Source of the DNA: Liolophura sinensis
Taxonomy: Eukaryota; Mollusca; Polyplacophora; Chitonida; Chitonidae
DNA length: 45,910 nt
Reading direction: 5' to 3'
Assembly (NCBI RefSeq): GCF_032854445.1
Contig: NW_027018289.1
Span: forward strand, 1 to 45,910
Part shown: positions 1-11,550 of the stretch, piece by piece
Layout of the letters: every line of letters begins with the position of its first letter
Numbering within the stretch: the first letter of the stretch is position 1
The notes under the pieces: model-generated
Database searches by the model: none
What the model saw: only the letters and a program-made list of their open reading frames with translations
What the model was told of the DNA's origin: nothing
Program-made: the position numbers and the translations under genes

Positions 1-448
1 TTATTCATTTGTGGCTACAGCCAAAAGTATTGGTCGGAGAGCAACGCGGTTTGCACCATTCGATTTCTCGTCAAAAAATACGTCGGATTAGCCTCTTACC
101 AGCAGCATTGGAACAGTTTTTCCACTTTTGGATTTTTGCCAGGTCTTTTTTTTCTAATTGAAATCGGCTACATTAACTATGTACAATCGCGACTGGTCAT
201 TACTATATTCAACTTTTCATTATAAGTTATGTGGCCTTCGGTAGCCCAGACGACGTCAAATCTTTGGGCCAAGCCCATTTAACTCACCCAGCAAATGTCT
301 TACTTCTAAGTCGAAGACAAACTCAATGTCTTTAACTACATGTAGAAAAACCACACCATTTGTATATAAAAAAAACACAAGGTACTTGATACAGTCCGCT
401 GTAAAAAGTACAATTGAACACTGACCCACATCAATAAAGTGCCAAAAG
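1..448. repeat. Partial monomer at left edge (A-type tail)
   Basis: Begins at about monomer base 105. It carries an A-type tail (CCAGGTC then a run of T, near 140-155) and GTGGCC at 230, then runs into the K head at 449. This is the A member of an HOR whose start lies outside the window. A private T-to-A change near 333 alters the otherwise constant CTTTATCTAC. Confidence 0.97.
433..438 (+). promoter_or_regulatory. AATAAA hexamer specific to K monomers (first copy)
   Basis: K-headed monomers read AATAAAG 16 bases before the landmark; all others read AATAAGG or AATAAGT. The single G-to-A change creates the canonical polyadenylation hexamer. It recurs before the heads at 3057, 6215, 8824, 10188, 11146, 12509, 15122, 17179, 18829, 21993, 25704 and 33119. 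Whether it is ever used depends on transcription, which the sequence cannot show. Confidence 0.25.
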
Positions 449-3056
449 ATGCGCAATTGGGCCAAGCATCTCCAGCTGTTGAAAAATTGCAAATTTCCCT
501 GGTTTCCATGGAGTAAGAGCCGTTGCTGGGCACGTGATCTTGACATCAATGATTATTCATTTGTGGCTACAGCCAAAAGTATTGGTCGGAGAGCAACGCG
601 GTTTGCACCATTCGATTTCTCGTCAAAAAATACGTCGGATTAGCCTCTTACCAGCAGCATTGGAACAGTTTTTCTACTTTTGGATTTTTGCCTGGTCTTT
701 TTGCGAATTGAAATCGGCTACATTAACTATGTACAATCGCGACTGGTCATTACTATATTCAACTTTTCATTATAAGTTATGTGCCCTTCGGTAGCCCAGA
801 CGACGTCAAATCTTTGGGCCAAGCCCATTTAACTCACCCAGCAAATGTCTTACTTCTAAGTCGAAGACAAACTCAATGTCTTTATCTACATGTAGAAAAA
901 CCACACCATTTGTATATAAAAAAAACACAAGGTACTTGATACAGTCCGCTGTAAAAAGTACAATTGAACACTGACCCACATCAATAAGGTGCCAAAAGAT
1001 GCGCAATTGGGCCAGGCATCTCCAGCTGTTGAAAAATTGCAAATTTCCCTGGTTTCCATGGAGTAAGAGCCGTTGCTGGGCACGTGATCTTGACATCAAT
1101 GATTATTCATTTGTGGCTACAGCCAAAAGTATTGGTCGGAGAGCAACGCGGTTTGCACCATTCGATTTCTCGTCAAAAAATACGTCGGATTAGCCTCTTA
1201 CCAGCAGCATTGGAACAGTTTTTCCACTTTTGGATTTTTGCCAGGTATTTTTTCTAATTGAAAATCGGCTACATTAACTATGTACAATCGCGACTGGTCA
1301 TTACTATATTCAACTTTTCATTATAAGTTATGTGCCCTTCGGTAGCCCAGACGACGTCAAATCTTTGGGCCAAGCCCATTTAACTCACCCAGCAAATGTC
1401 TTACTTCTAAGTCGAAGACAAACTCAATGTCTTTATCTACATGTAGAAAAACCACACCATTTGTATATAAAAAAAACACAAGGTACTTGATACAGTCCGC
1501 TGTAAAAAGTACAATTGAACACTGACCCACATCAATAAGGTGCCAAAAGATGCGCAATTGGGCCAGGCATCTCCAGCTGCTGAAAAATTGCAAATTTCCT
1601 TGGTTTCCATGGAGTAAGAGCCGTTGCTGGGCACGTGATCTTGACATCAATGATTATTCATTTGTGGCTACAGCCAAAAGTATTGGTCGGAGAGCAACGC
1701 GGTTTGCACCATTCGATTTCTCGTCAAAAGATACGTCGGATTAGCCTCTTACCAGCAGCATTGGAACAGTTTTTCTACTTTTGGATTTTTGCCTGGTCTT
1801 TTTGCGAATTGAAATCGGCTACATTAACTATGTACAATCGCGACTGGTCATTACTATATTCAACTTTTCATTATAAGTTATGTGCCCTTCGGTAGCCCAG
1901 ACGACGTCAAATCTTTGGGCCAAGCCCATTTAACTCACACAGCAGTTGTCTTACTTCTAAGTCGAAGACAAACTCAATGTCTTTATCTACATGTAGAAAA
2001 ACCACACCATTTGTATATAAAAAAAGCACAAGGTACTTGATACAGTCCGCTGTAAAAAGTACAATTGAACACTGACCCACATCAATAAGGTGCCAAAAGA
2101 TGCGCAATTGGGCCAGGCATCTCCAGCTGTTGAAAAATTGCAAATTTCCTTGGTTTCCATGGAGTAAGAGCCGTTGCTGGGCACGTGATCTTGACATCAA
2201 TGATTATTCATTTGTGGCTACAGCCAAAAGTATTGGTCGGAGAGCAACGCGGTTTGCACCATTCGATTTCTCGTCAAAAAATACGTCGGATTAGCCTCTT
2301 ACCAGCAGCATTGGAACAGTTTTTCCACTTTTGGATTTTTGCCTGTTATTTTTTCTAATTGAAATCGGCTACATTAAACTCAATGTCTTTATCTACATGT
2401 AGAAAAACCACACCATTTGTATATAAAAAAAACACAAGGTACTTGATACAGTCCGCTGTAAAAAGTACAATTGAACACTGACCCACATCAATAAGGTGCC
2501 AAAAGATGCGCAATTGGGCCAGGCATCTCCAGCTGTTGAAAAATTGCAAATTTCCTTGGTTTCCATGGAGTAAGAGCCGTTGCTGGGCACGTGATCTTGA
2601 CATCAATGATTATTCATTTGTGGCTACAGCCAAAAGTATTGGTCGGAGAGCAACGCGGTTTGCACCATTCGATTTCTCGTCAAAAAATACGTCGGATTAG
2701 CCTCTTACCAGCAGCATTGGAACAGTTTTTCCACTTTTGGATTTTTGCCAGGTCTTTTTTTCTAATTGAAATCGGTTACATTAACTATGTACAATCGCGA
2801 CTGGTCATTACTATATTCAACTTTTCATTATAAGTTATGTGGCCTTCGGTAGCCCAGACGACGTCAAATCTTTGGGCCAAGCCCATTTAACTCACCCAGC
2901 AAATGTCTTACTTCTAAGTCGAAGACAAACTCAATGTCTTTATCTACATGTAGAAAAACCACACCATTTGTATATAAAAAAAACACAAGGTACTTGATAC
3001 AGTCCGCTGTAAAAAGTACAATTGAACACTGACCCACATCAATAAAGTGCCAAAAG
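449..3056. repeat. HOR unit 1, 5-mer (2608 bp)
   Basis: Monomers start at 449 (K head, B tail), 999 (C-like tail with CCAGG, a small A/C mosaic), 1550 (B tail), 2100 (Delta) and 2506 (A tail). The 2100 copy is preceded by the CACACAGCAGTTG and AAAAGCAC alleles that usually mark the Delta monomer. Same architecture as the units at 6215 and 12509, so this is taken as the canonical HOR. Confidence 0.9.
2100..2505. repeat. Delta monomer 1 (406 bp)
   Basis: CTACATTAA is joined directly to ACTCAATG near 2377, removing 144 bp. The tail just before reads CCTGTTATTTTTTC, a private variant of the C tail. Confidence 0.97.
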
Positions 3057-3688
3057 ATGCGCAATTGGGCCAAGCATCTCCAGCTGTTGAAAAATTGCAA
3101 ATTTCCCTGGTTTCCATGGAGTAAGAGCCGTTGCTGGGCACGTGATCTTGACATCAATGATTATTCATTTGTGGCTACAGCCAAAAGTATTGGTCGGAGA
3201 GCAACGCGGTTTGCACCATTCGATTTCTCGTCAAAAAATACGTCGGATTAGCCTCTTACCAGCAGCATTGGAACAGTTTTTCTACTTTTGGATTTTTGCC
3301 TGGTCTTTTTGCGAATTGAAATCGGCTACATTAACTATGTACAATCGCGACTGGTCATTACTATATTCAACTTTTCATTATAAGTTATGTGCCCTTCGGT
3401 AGCCCAGACGACGTCAAATCTTTGGGCCAAGCCCATTTAACTCACCCAGCAAATGTCTTACTTCTAAGTCGAAGACAAACTCAATGTCTTTATCTACATG
3501 TAGAAAAACCACACCATTTGTATATAAAAAAAACACAAGGTACTTGATACAGTCCGCTGTAAAAAGTACAATTGAACACTGACCCACATCAATAAGGTGC
3601 CAAAAGATGCGCAATTGGGCCAGGCATCTCCAGCTGTTGAAAAATTGCAAATTTCCTTGGTTTCCATGGAGTAAGAGCCGTTGCTGGG

Positions 3689-3694
3689 CACGTG
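3689..3694. promoter_or_regulatory. CACGTG palindrome (reference position)
   Basis: CACGTG is an E-box/G-box core and, with the following AT, reads as CACGTGAT. It is present in nearly every monomer. In seven monomers (28454, 36969, 40819, 41369, 41922, 42472, 45229) the next base changes (CACGTGTTC) while the six-base core stays. Known binders of this core are bHLH-type factors; binding here is not shown. Confidence 0.2.
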
Positions 3695-3848
3695 ATCTTG
3701 ACATCAATGATTATTCATTTGTGGCTACAGCCAAAAGTATTGGTCGGAGAGCAACGCGGTTTGCACCATTCGATTTCTCGTCAAAAAATACGTCGGATTA
3801 GCCTCTTACCAGCAGCATTGGAACAGTTTTTCCACTTTTGGATTTTTG

Positions 3849-3868
3849 CCTGGTATTTTTTCTAATTG
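3849..3868. repeat. Hypervariable tail tract (reference position)
   Basis: About 20 bp at monomer bases 243-262 carry most of the common variation. Alleles seen after TTTTTGC include CAGGTCTTTTTTTC, TAGGTCTTTTTTTC, CTGGTATTTTTTC, CTGGTATTTTGTC, CTGGTCTTTTTGCG, CTGGTCTTTTTGCT and CAGGTCTTTTTGCT, with mosaics of these. The tract sits between T runs, where slippage and strand exchange are both likely. Confidence 0.85.
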
Positions 3869-3970
3869 AAATCGGCTACATTAACTATGTACAATCGCGA
3901 CTGGTCATTACTATATTCAACTTTTCATTATAAGTTATGTGCCCTTCGGTAGCCCAGACGACGTCAAATC

Positions 3971-3983
3971 TTTGGGCCAAGCC
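3971..3983. other. TGGGC-CAA-GCCCA dyad (reference position)
   Basis: A perfect 5-bp inverted repeat with a 3-base spacer, present in full-length monomers and removed by the 144-bp deletion in short ones. A few copies alter it by one base (near 24026, 25526, 35145, 41745 and 42846). It could form a small hairpin; no known function. Confidence 0.45.
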
Positions 3984-4070
3984 CATTTAACTCACCCAGC
4001 AGTTGTCTTACTTCTAAGTCGAAGACAAACTCAATGTCTTTATCTACATGTAGAAAAACCACACCATTTG

Positions 4071-4083
4071 TATATAAAAAAAA
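4071..4083 (+). promoter_or_regulatory. TATA-like motif with A tract (reference position)
   Basis: TATATAAAA followed by more A, 86 bp upstream of the next landmark, is kept in essentially every monomer including the Delta ones. The A run varies from 7 to 10. The sequence matches a TATA-box consensus, but an AT-rich satellite can carry one by chance, and conservation here follows from homogenisation of the whole monomer. Promoter function is unproven. Confidence 0.25.
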
Positions 4084-5257
4084 CACAAGGTACTTGATAC
4101 AGTCCGCTGTAAAAAGTACAATTGAACACTGACCCACATCAATAAGGTGCCAAAAGATGCGCAATTGGGCCAGGCATCTCCAGCTGTTGAAAAATTGCAA
4201 ATTTCCTTGGTTTCCATGGAGTAAGAGCCGTTGCTGGGCACGTGATCTTGACATCAATGATTATTCATTTGTGGCTACAGCCAAAAGTATTGGTCGGAGA
4301 GCAACGCGGTTTGCACCATTCGATTTCTCGTCAAAAAATACGTCGGATTAGCCTCTTACCAGCAGCATTGGAACAGTTTTTCCACTTTTGGATTTTTGCC
4401 TGGTATTTTTTCTAATTGAAATCGGCTACATTAACTATGTACAATCGCGACTGGTCATTACTATATTCAACTTTTCATTATAAGTTATGTGCCCTTCGGT
4501 AGCCCAGACGACGTCAAATCTTTGGGCCAAGCCCATTTAACTCACCCAGCAAATGTCTTACTTCTAAGTCGAAGACAAACTCAATGTCTTTATCTACATG
4601 TAGAAAAACCACACCATTTGTATATAAAAAAAAACACAAGGTACTTGATACAGTCCGCTGTAAAAAGTACAATTGAACACTGACCCACATCAATAAGGTG
4701 CCAAAAGATGCGCAATTGGGTCAGGCATCTCCAGCTGTTGAAAAATTGCAAATTTCCTTGGTTTCCATGGAGTAAGAGCCGTTGCTGGGCACGTGATCTT
4801 GACATCAATGATTATTCATTTGTGGCTACAGCCAAAAGTATTGGTCGGAGAGCAACGCGGTTTGCACCATTCGATTTCTCGTCAAAAAATACGTCGGATT
4901 AGCCTCTTACCAGCAGCATTGGAACAGTTTTTCTACTTTTGGATTTTTGCCTGGTCTTTTTGCGAATTGAAATCGGCTACATTAACTATGTACAATCGCG
5001 ACTGGTCATTACTATATTCAACTTTTCATTATAAGTTATGTGCCCTTCGGTAGCCCAGACGACGTCAAATCTTTGGGCCAAGCCCATTTAACTCACACAG
5101 CAGTTGTCTTACTTCTAAGTCGAAGACAAACTCAATGTCTTTATCTACATGTAGAAAAACCACACCATTTGTATATAAAAAAAGCACAAGGTACTTGATA
5201 CAGTCCGCTGTAAAAAGTACAATTGAACACTGACCCACATCAATAAGGTGCCAAAAG

Positions 5258-5663
5258 ATGCGCAATTGGGCCAGGCATCTCCAGCTGTTGAAAAATTGCA
5301 AATTTCCTTGGTTTCCATGGAGTAAGAGCCGTTGCTGGGCACGTGATCTTGACATCAATGATTATTCATTTGTGGCTACAGCCAAAAGTATTGGTCGGAG
5401 AGCAACGCGGTTTGCACCATTCGATTTCTCGTCAAAAAATACGTCGGATTAGCCTCTTACCAGCAGCATTGGAACAGTTTTTCCACTTTTGGATTTTTGC
5501 CTGGTATTTTTTCTAATTGAAATCGGCTACATTAAACTCAATGTCTTTATCTACATGTAGAAAAACCACACCATTTGTATATAAAAAAAACACAAGGTAC
5601 TTGATACAGTCCGCTGTAAAAAGTACAATTGAACACTGACCCACATCAATAAGGTGCCAAAAG
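5258..5663. repeat. Delta monomer 2 (406 bp)
   Basis: Same junction near 5535, on a C tail. Preceded by the CACACAGCAGTTG and AAAAGCAC alleles. Confidence 0.97.
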
Positions 5664-6214
5664 ATGCGCAATTGGGCCAGGCATCTCCAGCTGTTGAAAA
5701 ATTGCAAATTTCCTTGGTTTCCATGGAGTAAGAGCCGTTGCTGGGCACGTGATCTTGACATCAATGATTATTCATTTGTGGCTACAGCCAAAAGTATTGG
5801 TCGGAGAGCAACGCGGTTTGCACCATTCGATTTCTCGTCAAAAAATACGTCGGATTAGCCTCTTACCAGCAGCATTGGAACAGTTTTTCTACTTTTGGAT
5901 TTTTGCCAGGTCTTTTTTTCTAATTGAAATCGGTTACATTAACTATGTACAATCGCGACTGGTCATTACTATATTCAACTTTTCATTATAAGTTATGTGG
6001 CCTTCGGTAGCCCAGACGACGTCAAATCTTTGGGCCAAGCCCATTTAACTCACACAGCAAATGTCTTACTTCTAAGTCGAAGACAAACTCAATGTCTTTA
6101 TCTACATGTAGAAAAACCACACCATTTGTATATAAAAAAAACACAAGGTACTTGATACAGTCCGCTGTAAAAAGTACAATTGAACACTGACCCACATCAA
6201 TAAAGTGCCAAAAG

Positions 6215-8823
6215 ATGCGCAATTGGGCCAAGCATCTCCAGCTGTTGAAAAATTGCAAATTTCCCTGGTTTCCATGGAGTAAGAGCCGTTGCTGGGCACG
6301 TGATCTTGACATCAATGATTATTCATTTGTGGCTACAGCCAAAAGTATTGGTCGGAGAGCAACGCGGTTTGCACCATTCGATTTCTCGTCAAAAAATACG
6401 TCGGATTAGCCTCTTACCAGCAGCATTGGAACAGTTTTTCTACTTTTGGATTTTTGCCTGGTCTTTTTGCGAATTGAAATCGGCTACATTAACTATGTAC
6501 AATCGCGACTGGTCATTACTATATTCAACTTTTCATTATAAGTTATGTGCCCTTCGGTAGCCCAGACGACGTCAAATCTTTGGGCCAAGCCCATTTAACT
6601 CACCCAGCAAATGTCTTACTTCTAAGTCGAAGACAAACTCAATGTCTTTATCTACATGTAGAAAAACCACACCATTTGTATATAAAAAAAAACACAAGGT
6701 ACTTGATACAGTCCGCTGTAAAAAGTACAATTGAACACTGACCCACATCAATAAGGTGCCAAAAGATGCGCAATTGGGCCAGGCATCTCCAGCTGTTGAA
6801 AAATTGCAAATTTCCTTGGTTTCCATGGAGTAAGAGCCGTTGCTGGGCACGTGATCTTGACATCAATGATTATTCATTTGTGGCTACAGCCAAAAGTATT
6901 GGTCGGAGAGCAACGCGGTTTGCACCATTCGATTTCTCGTCAAAAAATACGTCGGATTAGCCTCTTACCAGCAGCATTGGAACAGTTTTTCCACTTTTGG
7001 ATTTTTGCCTGGTATTTTTTCTAATTGAAATCGGCTACATTAACTATGTACAATCGCGACTGGTCATTACTATATTCAACTTTTCATTATAAGTTATGTG
7101 CCCTTCGGTAGCCCAGACGACGTCAAATCTTTGGGCCAAGCCCATTTAACTCACCCAGCAGTTGTCTTACTTCTAAGTCGAAGACAAACTCAATGTCTTT
7201 ATCTACATGTAGAAAAACCACACCATTTGTATATAAAAAAAACACAAGGTACTTGATACAGTCCGCTGTAAAAAGTACAATTGAACACTGACCCACATCA
7301 ATAAGGTGCCAAAAGATGCGCAATTGGGTCAGGCATCTCCAGCTGTTGAAAAATTGCAAATTTCCTTGGTTTCCATGGAGTAAGAGCCGTTGCTGGGCAC
7401 GTGATCTTGACATCAATGATTATTCATTTGTGGCTACAGCCAAAAGTATTGGTCGGAGAGCAACGCGGTTTGCACCATTCGATTTCTCGTCAAAAAATAC
7501 GTCGGATTAGCCTCTTACCAGCAGCATTGGAACAGTTTTTCTACTTTTGGATTTTTGCCTGGTCTTTTTGCGAATTGAAATCGGCTACATTAACTATGTA
7601 CAATCGCGACTGGTCATTACTATATTCAACTTTTCATTATAAGTTATGTGCCCTTCGGTAGCCCAGACGACGTCAAATCTTTGGGCCAAGCCCATTTAAC
7701 TCACACAGCAGTTGTCTTACTTCTAAGTCGAAGACAAACTCAATGTCTTTATCTACATGTAGAAAAACCACACCATTTGTATATAAAAAAAGCACAAGGT
7801 ACTTGATACAGTCCGCTGTAAAAAGTACAATTGAACACTGACCCACATCAATAAGGTGCCAAAAGATGCGCAATTGGGCCAGGCATCTCCAGCTGTTGAA
7901 AAATTGCAAATTTCCTTGGTTTCCATGGAGTAAGAGCCGTTGCTGGGCACGTGATCTTGACATCAATGATTATTCATTTGTGGCTACAGCCAAAAGTATT
8001 GGTCGGAGAGCAACGCGGTTTGCACCATTCGATTTCTCGTCAAAAAATACGTCGGATTAGCCTCTTACCAGCAGCATTGGAACAGTTTTTCCACTTTTGG
8101 ATTTTTGCCTGGTATTTTTTCTAATTGAAATCGGCTACATTAAACTCAATGTCTTTATCTACATGTAGAAAAACCACACCATTTGTATATAAAAAAAACA
8201 CAAGGTACTTGATACAGTCCGCTGTAAAAAGTACAATTGAACACTGACCCACATCAATAAGGTGCCAAAAGATGCGCAATTGGGCCAGGCATCTCCAGCT
8301 GTTGAAAAATTGCAAATTTCCTTGGTTTCCATGGAGTAAGAGCCGTTGCTGGGCACGTGATCTTGACATCAATGATTATTCATTTGTGGCTACAGCCAAA
8401 AGTATTGGTCGGAGAGCAACGCGGTTTGCACCATTCGATTTCTCGTCAAAAAATACGTCGGATTAGCCTCTTACCAGCAGCATTGGAACAGTTTTTCCAC
8501 TTTTGGATTTTTGCCAGGTCTTTTTTTCTAATTGAAATCGGCTACATTAACTATGTACAATCGCGACTGGTCATTACTATATTCAACTTTTCATTATAAG
8601 TTATGTGGCCTTCGGTAGCCCAGACGACGTCAAATCTTTGGGCCAAGCCCATTTAACTCACCCAGCAAATGTCTTACTTCTAAGTCGAAGACAAACTCAA
8701 TGTCTTTATCTACATGTAGAAAAACCACACCATTTGTATATAAAAAAAAACACAAGGTACTTGATACAGTCCGCTGTAAAAAGTACAATTGAACACTGAC
8801 CCACATCAATAAAGTGCCAAAAG
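6215..8823. repeat. HOR unit 3, canonical 5-mer (2609 bp)
   Basis: Monomers at 6215 (K, B), 6766 (C), 7316 (B, GGGTCAGGC variant), 7866 (Delta) and 8272 (A). The GGGTCAGGC allele and the GCAGTTG allele before it match the end of unit 2, so units 2 and 3 are close relatives. Confidence 0.9.
7866..8271. repeat. Delta monomer 3 (406 bp)
   Basis: Same junction near 8143, on a C tail. Preceded by the CACACAGCAGTTG and AAAAGCAC alleles. Confidence 0.97.
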
Positions 8824-9229
8824 ATGCGCAATTGGGCCAAGCATCTCCAGCTGTTGAAAAATTGCAAATTTCCCTGGTTTCCATGGAGTAAGAGCCGTTG
8901 CTGGGCACGTGATCTTGACATCAATGATTATTCATTTGTGGCTACAGCCAAAAGTATTGGTCGGAGAGCAACGCGGTTTGCACCATTCGATTTCTCGTCA
9001 AAAAATACGTCGGATTAGCCTCTTACCAGCAGCATTGGAACAGTTTTTCCACTTTTGGATTTTTGCCTGGTATTTTTTCTAATTGAAATCGGCTACATTA
9101 AACTCAATGTCTTTATCTACATGTAGAAAAACCACACCATTTGTATATAAAAAAAGCACAAGGTACTTGATACAGTCCGCTGTAAAAAGTACAATTGAAC
9201 ACTGACCCACATCAATAAGGTGCCAAAAG
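8824..9229. repeat. Delta monomer 4, K-headed hybrid (406 bp)
   Basis: Same junction near 9101, but the head is K type (GCCAAGC, CCCTGG). The K-to-C switch lies between the CCCTGG head site and the CCAC tail site. Confidence 0.96.
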
Positions 9230-9635
9230 ATGCGCAATTGGGCCAGGAATCTCCAGCTGTTGAAAAATTGCAAATTTCCTTGGTTTCCATGGAGTAAGAG
9301 CCGTTGCTGGGCACGTGATCTTGACATCAATGATTATTCATTTGTGGCTACAGCCAAAAGTATTGGTCGGAGAGCAACGCGGTTTGCACCATTCGATTTC
9401 TCGTCAAAAAATACGTCGGATTAGCCTCTTACCAGCAGCATTGGAACAGTTTTTCCACTTTTGGATTTTTGCCTGGTATTTTTTCTAATTGAAATCGGCT
9501 ACATTAAACTCAATGTCTTTATCTACATGTAGAAAAACCACACCATTTGTATATAAAAAAAACACAAGGTACTTGATACAGTCCGCTGTAAAAAGTACAA
9601 TTGAACACTGACCCACATCAATAAGGTGCCAAAAG
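9230..9635. repeat. Delta monomer 5 (406 bp)
   Basis: Same junction near 9507. Second of two consecutive Delta monomers; AAAAGCAC precedes it. Confidence 0.97.
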
Positions 9636-10187
9636 ATGCGCAATTGGGCCAGGCATCTCCAGCTGTTGAAAAATTGCAAATTTCCTTGGTTTCCATGGAG
9701 TAAGAGCCGTTGCTGGGCACGTGATCTTGACATCAATGATTATTCATTTGTGGCTACAGCCAAAAGTATTGGTCGGAGAGCAACGCGGTTTGCACCATTC
9801 GATTTCTCGTCAAAAAATACGTCGGATTAGCCTCTTACCAGCAGCATTGGAACAGTTTTTCCACTTTTGGATTTTTGCCAGGTCTTTTTTTCTAATTGAA
9901 ATCGGCTACATTAACTATGTACAATCGCGACTGGTCATTACTATATTCAACTTTTCATTATAAGTTATGTGGCCTTCGGTAGCCCAGACGACGTCAAATC
10001 TTTGGGCCAAGCCCATTTAACTCACCCAGCAAATGTCTTACTTCTAAGTCGAAGACAAACTCAATGTCTTTATCTACATGTAGAAAAACCACACCATTTG
10101 TATATAAAAAAAAACACAAGGTACTTGATACAGTCCGCTGTAAAAAGTACAATTGAACACTGACCCACATCAATAAAGTACCAAAAG

Positions 10188-10593
10188 ATGCGCAATTGGG
10201 CCAAGCATCTCCAGCTGTTGAAAAATTGCAAATTTCCCTGGTTTCCATGGAGTAAGAGCCGTTGCTGGGCACGTGATCTTGACATCAATGATTATTCATT
10301 TGTGGCTACAGCCAAAAGTATTGGTCGGAGAGCAACGCGGTTTGCACCATTCGATTTCTCGTCAAAAAATACGTCGGATTAGCCTCTTACCAGCAGCATT
10401 GGAACAGTTTTTCCACTTTTGGATTTTTGCCTGGTATTTTTTCTAATTGAAATCGGCTACATTAAACTCAATGTCTTTATCTACATGTAGAAAAACCACA
10501 CCATTTGTATATAAAAAAAACACAAGGTACTTGATACAGTCCGCTGTAAAAAGTACAATTGAACACTGACCCACATCAATAAGGTGCCAAAAG
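10188..10593. repeat. Delta monomer 6, K-headed hybrid (406 bp)
   Basis: Same junction near 10465, K-type head, A9 run upstream as in the other two hybrids. Confidence 0.96.
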
Positions 10594-11145
10594 ATGCGCA
10601 ATTGGGCCAGGCATCTCCAGCTGTTGAAAAATTGCAAATTTCCTTGGTTTCCATGGAGTAAGAGCCGTTGCTGGGCACGTGATCTTGACATCAATGATTA
10701 TTCATTTGTGGCTACAGCCAAAAGTATTGGTCGGAGAGCAACGCGGTTTGCACCATTCGATTTCTCGTCAAAAAATACGTCGGATTAGCCTCTTACCAGC
10801 AGCATTGGAACAGTTTTTCCACTTTTGGATTTTTGCCAGGTCTTTTTTTCTAATTGAAATCGGCTACATTAACTATGTACAATCGCGACTGGTCATTACT
10901 ATATTCAACTTTTCATTATAAGTTATGTGGCCTTCGGTAGCCCAGACGACGTCAAATCTTTGGGCCAAGCCCATTTAACTCACCCAGCAAATGTCTTACT
11001 TCTAAGTCGAAGACAAACTCAATGTCTTTATCTACATGTAGAAAAACCACACCATTTGTATATAAAAAAAAACACAAGGTACTTGATACAGTCCGCTGTA
11101 AAAAGTACAATTGAACACTGACCCACATCAATAAAGTGCCAAAAG
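10188..11145. repeat. Contracted HOR, 2-mer with K/Delta hybrid (958 bp)
   Basis: Monomers at 10188 (K head, Delta tail) and 10594 (A). This is the smallest HOR in the window. The A9 run before the K head is shared with the 8824 and 11146 hybrids, which supports one founding hybrid that was then amplified. GTACC in place of GTGCC just before 10188 is private. Confidence 0.9.
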
Positions 11146-11550
11146 ATGCGCAATTGGGCCAAGCATCTCCAGCTGTTGAAAAATTGCAAATTTCCCTGGT
11201 TTCCATGGAGTAAGAGCCGTTGCTGGGCACGTGATCTTGACATCAATGATTATTCATTTGTGGCTACAGCCAAAAGTATTGGTCGGAGAGCAACGCGGTT
11301 TGCACCATTCGATTTCTCGTCAAAAAATACGTCGGATTAGCCTCTTACCAGCAGCATTGGAACAGTTTTTCCACTTTTGGATTTTTGCCTGGTATTTTTT
11401 CTAATTGAAATCGGCTACATTAAACTCAATGTCTTTATCTACATGTAGAAAAACCACACCATTTGTATATAAAAAAACACAAGGTACTTGATACAGTCCG
11501 CTGTAAAAAGTACAATTGAACACTGACCCACATCAATAAGGTGCCAAAAG
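11146..11550. repeat. Delta monomer 7, K-headed hybrid (405 bp)
   Basis: Same junction near 11423, K-type head. One A fewer in the downstream A run accounts for the missing base. Confidence 0.96.

Larger units (their letters stand above)
3607..4156. repeat. Reference full-length monomer (550 bp)
   Basis: Used here as the type copy. Landmarks in order: ATGCGCAATT at 3607; AAATT-GCA-AATTT dyad; CCATGG; CACGTG at 3689-3694; ACGTCGGATTAG; variable tail at about 3849-3868; TCGCGA; GACGTC in the CAGACGACGTCAAAT context; TGGGC-CAA-GCCCA dyad; palindrome CTACATGTAG; TATATAAAA at 4071; AATAAGG just before the next monomer. I hand-count 223 G+C in 550 bases (40.5%) and 18 CpG. Bases 3885-4028 are the segment missing from the short monomers. 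Confidence 0.95.
3057..6214. repeat. HOR unit 2, 6-mer (3158 bp)
   Basis: Monomers at 3057 (K, B tail), 3607 (C), 4157 (C, preceded by GCAGTTG), 4708 (B, GGGTCAGGC variant), 5258 (Delta) and 5664 (A tail with the CTAC of a B tail). It equals the canonical 5-mer plus one extra C monomer, as expected from unequal exchange between C monomers. The unit at 18829 has the same order. Confidence 0.9.
8824..10187. repeat. Contracted HOR, 3-mer with K/Delta hybrid (1364 bp)
   Basis: Monomers at 8824 (K head joined to a C tail with Delta), 9230 (Delta, with AAAAGCAC before it and private CCAGGAATC) and 9636 (A). The 8824 monomer joins the head of one HOR member to the tail of another, which removes the B, C and B members between them. 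Confidence 0.9.

Noticed and set aside
256-549. Minus-strand 97-codon open frame recurring in most full-length monomers, with a 65-codon frame overlapping it
   Set aside because: It recurs only because the monomer recurs. The frame is broken by A-run length changes and replaced by an 83-codon version in Delta monomers. Codon changes between copies are not biased to synonymous sites, and I recognise no domain.
449-794. Plus-strand 64- and 80-86-codon frames starting at the landmark and 85 bp later
   Set aside because: Two overlapping frames on one strand plus others on the opposite strand cannot all be genes. The downstream frame ends differently according to the tail allele, and no ribosome-site, splice or domain evidence supports any of them.
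3721-3830. Pol III-like layout: TGGCTACAGCC (A-box-like), CATTCGATTTC about 47 bp later (B-box-like), then a T5 run, suggesting a tRNA or SINE origin
   Set aside because: Both boxes miss key consensus bases, and the sequence does not fold into acceptor, anticodon or T stems. Treated as coincidence.
3967-3985. Rho-independent terminator at the TGGGC-CAA-GCCCA dyad
   Set aside because: The stem is only 5 bp and is followed by ATTTAAC instead of a T run. The bacterial terminator model also does not suit a satellite array.
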